Positions 61,473 through 64,000 of a DNA stretch of 64,000 nt are shown here, piece after piece. A model generated the notes under the pieces. That model was not told the origin of the DNA. It did not search any database and saw only the letters and a program-made list of their open reading frames with translations. How positions within the stretch are numbered: the first letter of the stretch is position 1; each line of letters starts with the position of its first letter. Source of the DNA: Blastococcus sp. TF02-09 (lineage in GTDB: Bacteria; Actinomycetota; Actinomycetes; Mycobacteriales; Geodermatophilaceae); contig NZ_QOHH01000004.1 in NCBI RefSeq assembly GCF_003319105.1, positions 186,001-250,000 on the forward strand. The letters are read 5' to 3'. A program made the position numbers and the translations under genes.

Positions 61473-64000
61473 CAGAGCGCGCCGTCCGCCTCATCAAGGC
61501 CGTGGGTGCGCTGGTCGCGCTCATCGCGGTCGTCGTCGGCGTCCCGCTGCTCCTCGCGGCCCTGCAGTTGGTGCCGCACAGCCTGCCGTCCCTCGGCGAG
61601 GTCGTGACCTCGCTGAGGGCTCGAGACGACGGACGACTCGCCCAAATTGTCCTCGCTACGGGGGTCTGGGTGTGCTGGGCGCTGTTCACGCTGTCGACAG
61701 CGGCGGAGCTGTGGGGGCTGGTCCGCGATCGGCCGGCTCTACCACTGCCGGGGCTGCGGATCTTCCAACGGCCGGCGGCCGCGCTGGTGACCGCGGTCGC
61801 CGTCGGCTTGACCGTCGCCCCTGCACTCGCCAGCGCATCCCCGTCCGGGACCGCATCTGCCCGGCCGCCGCTGCCAGTCGTGACCGTGTCCACTGGTCTG
61901 TCCGCGTCGGCGCAGCAGGACATCGGCGTCCGGGTTACCCAGACGACGTCCGCGCACTGGGCTCCGGAGGGCCCGGCGGCCCCGACTGCGACGCCCTCGA
62001 CGTACCAGGTCCAGCGCCGAGACACCCTGTGGGCGTTGGCCGAGCGCTACCTGGGCGATCCGCTGCGCTATCCGGAGATCGTCGAACTCAACGCCACCGC
62101 CGTCGGTCCGGACAACGAGATCAGCCCCGGCACGGTGCTTGTCCTGCCGGCGGACGCTTCCGGCCTGCCGCCGGCCGAGGGCGGTCCGGAGCCCACCGGC
62201 GCGACCGTTCCCGAGGAGGTCACCGTCGAACCCGGGGACACCCTGTGGGGCCTCGCGGAGGAGGTCACCGGGAGCGGTGAGGACTGGCGGCAAGCCTGGG
62301 AGTTGAACCGTGGACGCATCCAGCCGGACGGAGCGACCTTCACCGATCCATCGTTGATCCGGCCGGGATGGAGGCTCAGCATCCCAACGCCGGTGGACAG
62401 CCCGGAGCCCGAACCGAGCCCACCGCTGCCGCCGGCACCTGCGCCTCTCCCGACGACGGAGCTGCCCCCGCCGTCCGGTGACGCCCCGACGACGTCCGTG
62501 CCGGCGCCGGACACCCCGGCCCCGACGCCGTCGGAAGCGGCCGCGCCGACTGCTGAGTCGTCGCCCAGCCAGCAGGACGAGGACACGACAGACGAGAGCG
62601 CATCCGAGTTGGCGATGGTCGCCTTCGCGGGTGGTGGGCTGCTCCTGGCTGGTACCTCACTCGCTGCTCTGCTGCGCTATCGGCGACGCCAGTTCCGGCA
62701 CCGCCGTCCCGGCCGGGTCATTAGCAGCACCCCGCCCGAACTCCTCGACGCCGAGCGGACCCTGCTGATGGCGGGAAGCGCCGGCAGCGCTGACGTGAGC
62801 TGGCTGGACCAAGCGCTGCGCAGCCTCGTGCAGGATCTGGCGGAAGCCGAAGGTGCCCATCTGCCGGACGTCGTCGCGGTGTGCATGACCGAGGACGTCC
62901 TGACCCTGGTATTCGCGAGCCCCTCGCCGCAGGCACCGGAGCCGTGGACCGTGGACTCGGCGGGGACCCGCTGGTCGATCCGACGCGGCGACCCGCTGAC
63001 GTACGACGAGCACCGGCGGACACGGTTCTTCGCCCCGTTCCCGACGCTCGCGTCCGTGGGCTACACCGCCGCGGGGGAGCACTGGCTCGTCGACCTCGAA
63101 CGCGTCGGGGCCATCTCCCTGTCCGGCGACTCCGAGCGCTGCCTGAACCTGGCGCGGTTCCTCGCCGCTGAGCTGGCGCACAACAGCTGGTCGGAGATGC
63201 TGCAGGTGACCATGGTCGGCTTCGGCGAGGAGTTGGCCGAGATCAACCCCGACCGGTTGACCTACTCCGTAGACGTGGAGAAGGCGATCGCGGCACTCGC
63301 CGGGAGGCTGGAGTCGGTCACGGACGCCATACGGGTTGCCGCCACCGACGTGCTCGGGGGCCGGCTGCACGACGTCGCGGCCGATGCCTGGGCGCCGCAC
63401 GTGCTCTTGGTTGCCTCGCACGCGGCCGAGGACGGCGACGGCCTGGCCGAGCTGGTGACTGCGATTAGGCAGCAGCCGGCCCGCAGCGCGGTCGCGGTGG
63501 TGCTGGTTCACGACACCGATCTTGCCGACGACGTGCGCTGGCGGTTGACCATCGACGACGACGGGCTTCTCCGCATTCCGGCACTGGACCTCGAGCTGAT
63601 CGCCCAACAGGTCCCGGCCCACGAGGCCGCTCAGCTGGCTCAGGTGCTCGCCCTGGCGTCTGTCACCGAGGACCAGCCCGTCCCGCCGAGCCACGGCAAC
63701 CGGTCCTGGGACGCGCACGCCGACGCCTGCGGCGGCCTACGCGTCGACCAGGCCGGCACATCGCGGCGCGAGCGACCGGACTCTGTCGCGGCTGACGACC
63801 CGGCGCCAGACAAGTTGAAGGACTCCTTGCCGGCGACGAGCTCCGTGCTGCCGTTGCCCGCACAGACCTACCTGGACCAGGCGGCGACAACCGAGCAGGA
63901 CCTGCAGGCGCTGGCCCCTGCCACCGATGAGGGCATCCGGCGCCAGGTGGAGAGCGCCGACCCTGGCCTGGACGACGACCTGGCCGACTGGGCCGATTTG
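61469..64000 (+). CDS. large LysM membrane protein, partial (runs off the window)
   Basis: At least 844 codons without a stop, from the GTG at 61469 overlapping the TadE-like gene. Two N-terminal hydrophobic segments (LIKAVGALVALIAVVVGVPL and, about 60 residues on, IVLATGVWVCWALFTLSTAA) are followed by two LysM domains (STYQVQRRDTLWALAERYLG, about 190-235, and EVTVEPGDTLWGLAEEVTGS, about 250-310). A Pro/Ser/Thr spacer and another helix (ELAMVAFAGGGLLLAGTSLA) come next, then an approximately 430-residue cytoplasmic-looking region (LVQDLAEAEGAHLPDVVAVC, VLLVASHAAEDGDGLAELVT) that continues past the edge. Relatives often end in a bacterial transcriptional activator domain, which would lie outside. 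Confidence 0.85.
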   Translation, partial: MTERAVRLIKAVGALVALIAVVVGVPLLLAALQLVPHSLPSLGEVVTSLRARDDGRLAQIVLATGVWVCWALFTLSTAAELWGLVRDRPALPLPGLRIFQRPAAALVTAVAVGLTVAPALASASPSGTASARPPLPVVTVSTGLSASAQQDIGVRVTQTTSAHWAPEGPAAPTATPSTYQVQRRDTLWALAERYLGDPLRYPEIVELNATAVGPDNEISPGTVLVLPADASGLPPAEGGPEPTGATVPEEVTVEPGDTLWGLAEEVTGSGEDWRQAWELNRGRIQPDGATFTDPSLIRPGWRLSIPTPVDSPEPEPSPPLPPAPAPLPTTELPPPSGDAPTTSVPAPDTPAPTPSEAAAPTAESSPSQQDEDTTDESASELAMVAFAGGGLLLAGTSLAALLRYRRRQFRHRRPGRVISSTPPELLDAERTLLMAGSAGSADVSWLDQALRSLVQDLAEAEGAHLPDVVAVCMTEDVLTLVFASPSPQAPEPWTVDSAGTRWSIRRGDPLTYDEHRRTRFFAPFPTLASVGYTAAGEHWLVDLERVGAISLSGDSERCLNLARFLAAELAHNSWSEMLQVTMVGFGEELAEINPDRLTYSVDVEKAIAALAGRLESVTDAIRVAATDVLGGRLHDVAADAWAPHVLLVASHAAEDGDGLAELVTAIRQQPARSAVAVVLVHDTDLADDVRWRLTIDDDGLLRIPALDLELIAQQVPAHEAAQLAQVLALASVTEDQPVPPSHGNRSWDAHADACGGLRVDQAGTSRRERPDSVAADDPAPDKLKDSLPATSSVLPLPAQTYLDQAATTEQDLQALAPATDEGIRRQVESADPGLDDDLADWADL

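Larger units (their letters stand above)
47784..64000. mobile_element. probable integrative genomic island at tRNA-Asn, right end outside the window
   Basis: Everything to the left is ordinary housekeeping gene order. To the right of tRNA-Asn come a tyrosine integrase, an excisionase-type HTH protein, regulators, gene fragments, long structured intergenic DNA and a Tad pilus operon with no housekeeping genes. No second copy of the tRNA 3' end was found before 64000, so the island is at least 16 kb or the right end is lost. No conjugation relaxase, FtsK/TraB translocase or phage structural gene is visible, so type (ICE, prophage, satellite) cannot be decided. The Tad cluster may also be older chromosomal sequence. 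Confidence 0.6.

Noticed and set aside
47857-64000. Second copy of the tRNA-Asn 3' end as right attachment site
   Set aside because: I looked for GGTTCAAGTCCAGTCGGGGG downstream and did not find it in the window.

Overview
The window is 64 kb of very GC-rich DNA with dense, mostly co-directional genes, many GTG starts and 1-4 nt stop/start overlaps: an actinobacterial chromosome. Family-level gene orders (hrcA-dnaJ-rsmE; phoH-ybeY-CBS protein-era-recO-uppS; glyS, dusB, ppdK, dnaG) are those of high-GC Actinobacteria. A selenocysteine tRNA with anticodon CUA instead of UCA points, from memory of published tRNASec surveys, to the Geodermatophilaceae (Blastococcus/Geodermatophilus/Modestobacter-like). 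That assignment is inference.

Layout. 1-6.6 kb: a decayed phosphotransferase gene, lepA, a MOSC protein, a Clp-N-domain protein with its own HTH regulator under tandem palindromes, a guanidine-III riboswitch driving a Gdx-type SMR exporter, an MDR oxidoreductase and a patatin-like lipase. 6.6-12 kb: the selenocysteine system (selD, selC, selA, selB) with an unrelated lipoprotein and a regulator fragment between. 12-20 kb: MarR regulator, a mycothiol-type DinB-fold protein, enoyl-CoA hydratase, hemW, a TraR/DksA zinc-finger protein, then CIRCE-hrcA-dnaJ-rsmE. 20-30 kb: cstA with its small partner, a 23-bp triple palindromic repeat, HIT protein, and the phoH-to-uppS housekeeping run. 30-47.6 kb: CoA-transferase/acyl-CoA dehydrogenase/SDR genes, small enzymes, glyS, methyltransferases, dusB, ppdK and dnaG.

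47.8-64 kb: an apparent integrated island. It begins at tRNA-Asn (GTT), followed by a tyrosine integrase, a convergent excisionase, a GAF-ANTAR regulator, a coiled-coil protein with a Cys-rich N-terminus, and a complete-looking Tad/Flp pilus-type secretion operon: GxGD prepilin peptidase, lipoprotein, secreted protein, SAF/CpaB-like protein, TadZ-like protein, TadA ATPase, TadB, TadC, four short pilin-like proteins, and a large two-LysM membrane protein that runs off the right edge. The right attachment site is not in the window.

How the genes work together. SelD makes selenophosphate, SelA converts Ser-tRNASec to Sec-tRNASec, and SelB delivers it; with a CUA anticodon this set should insert selenocysteine at UAG. 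At least seven genes here still end in UAG, so local mRNA context (a SECIS element) must discriminate. No selenoprotein gene was recognised in the window itself. Several broken genes (1-874, 8380-8718, 29820-30430, 50733-51179) mark gene decay.
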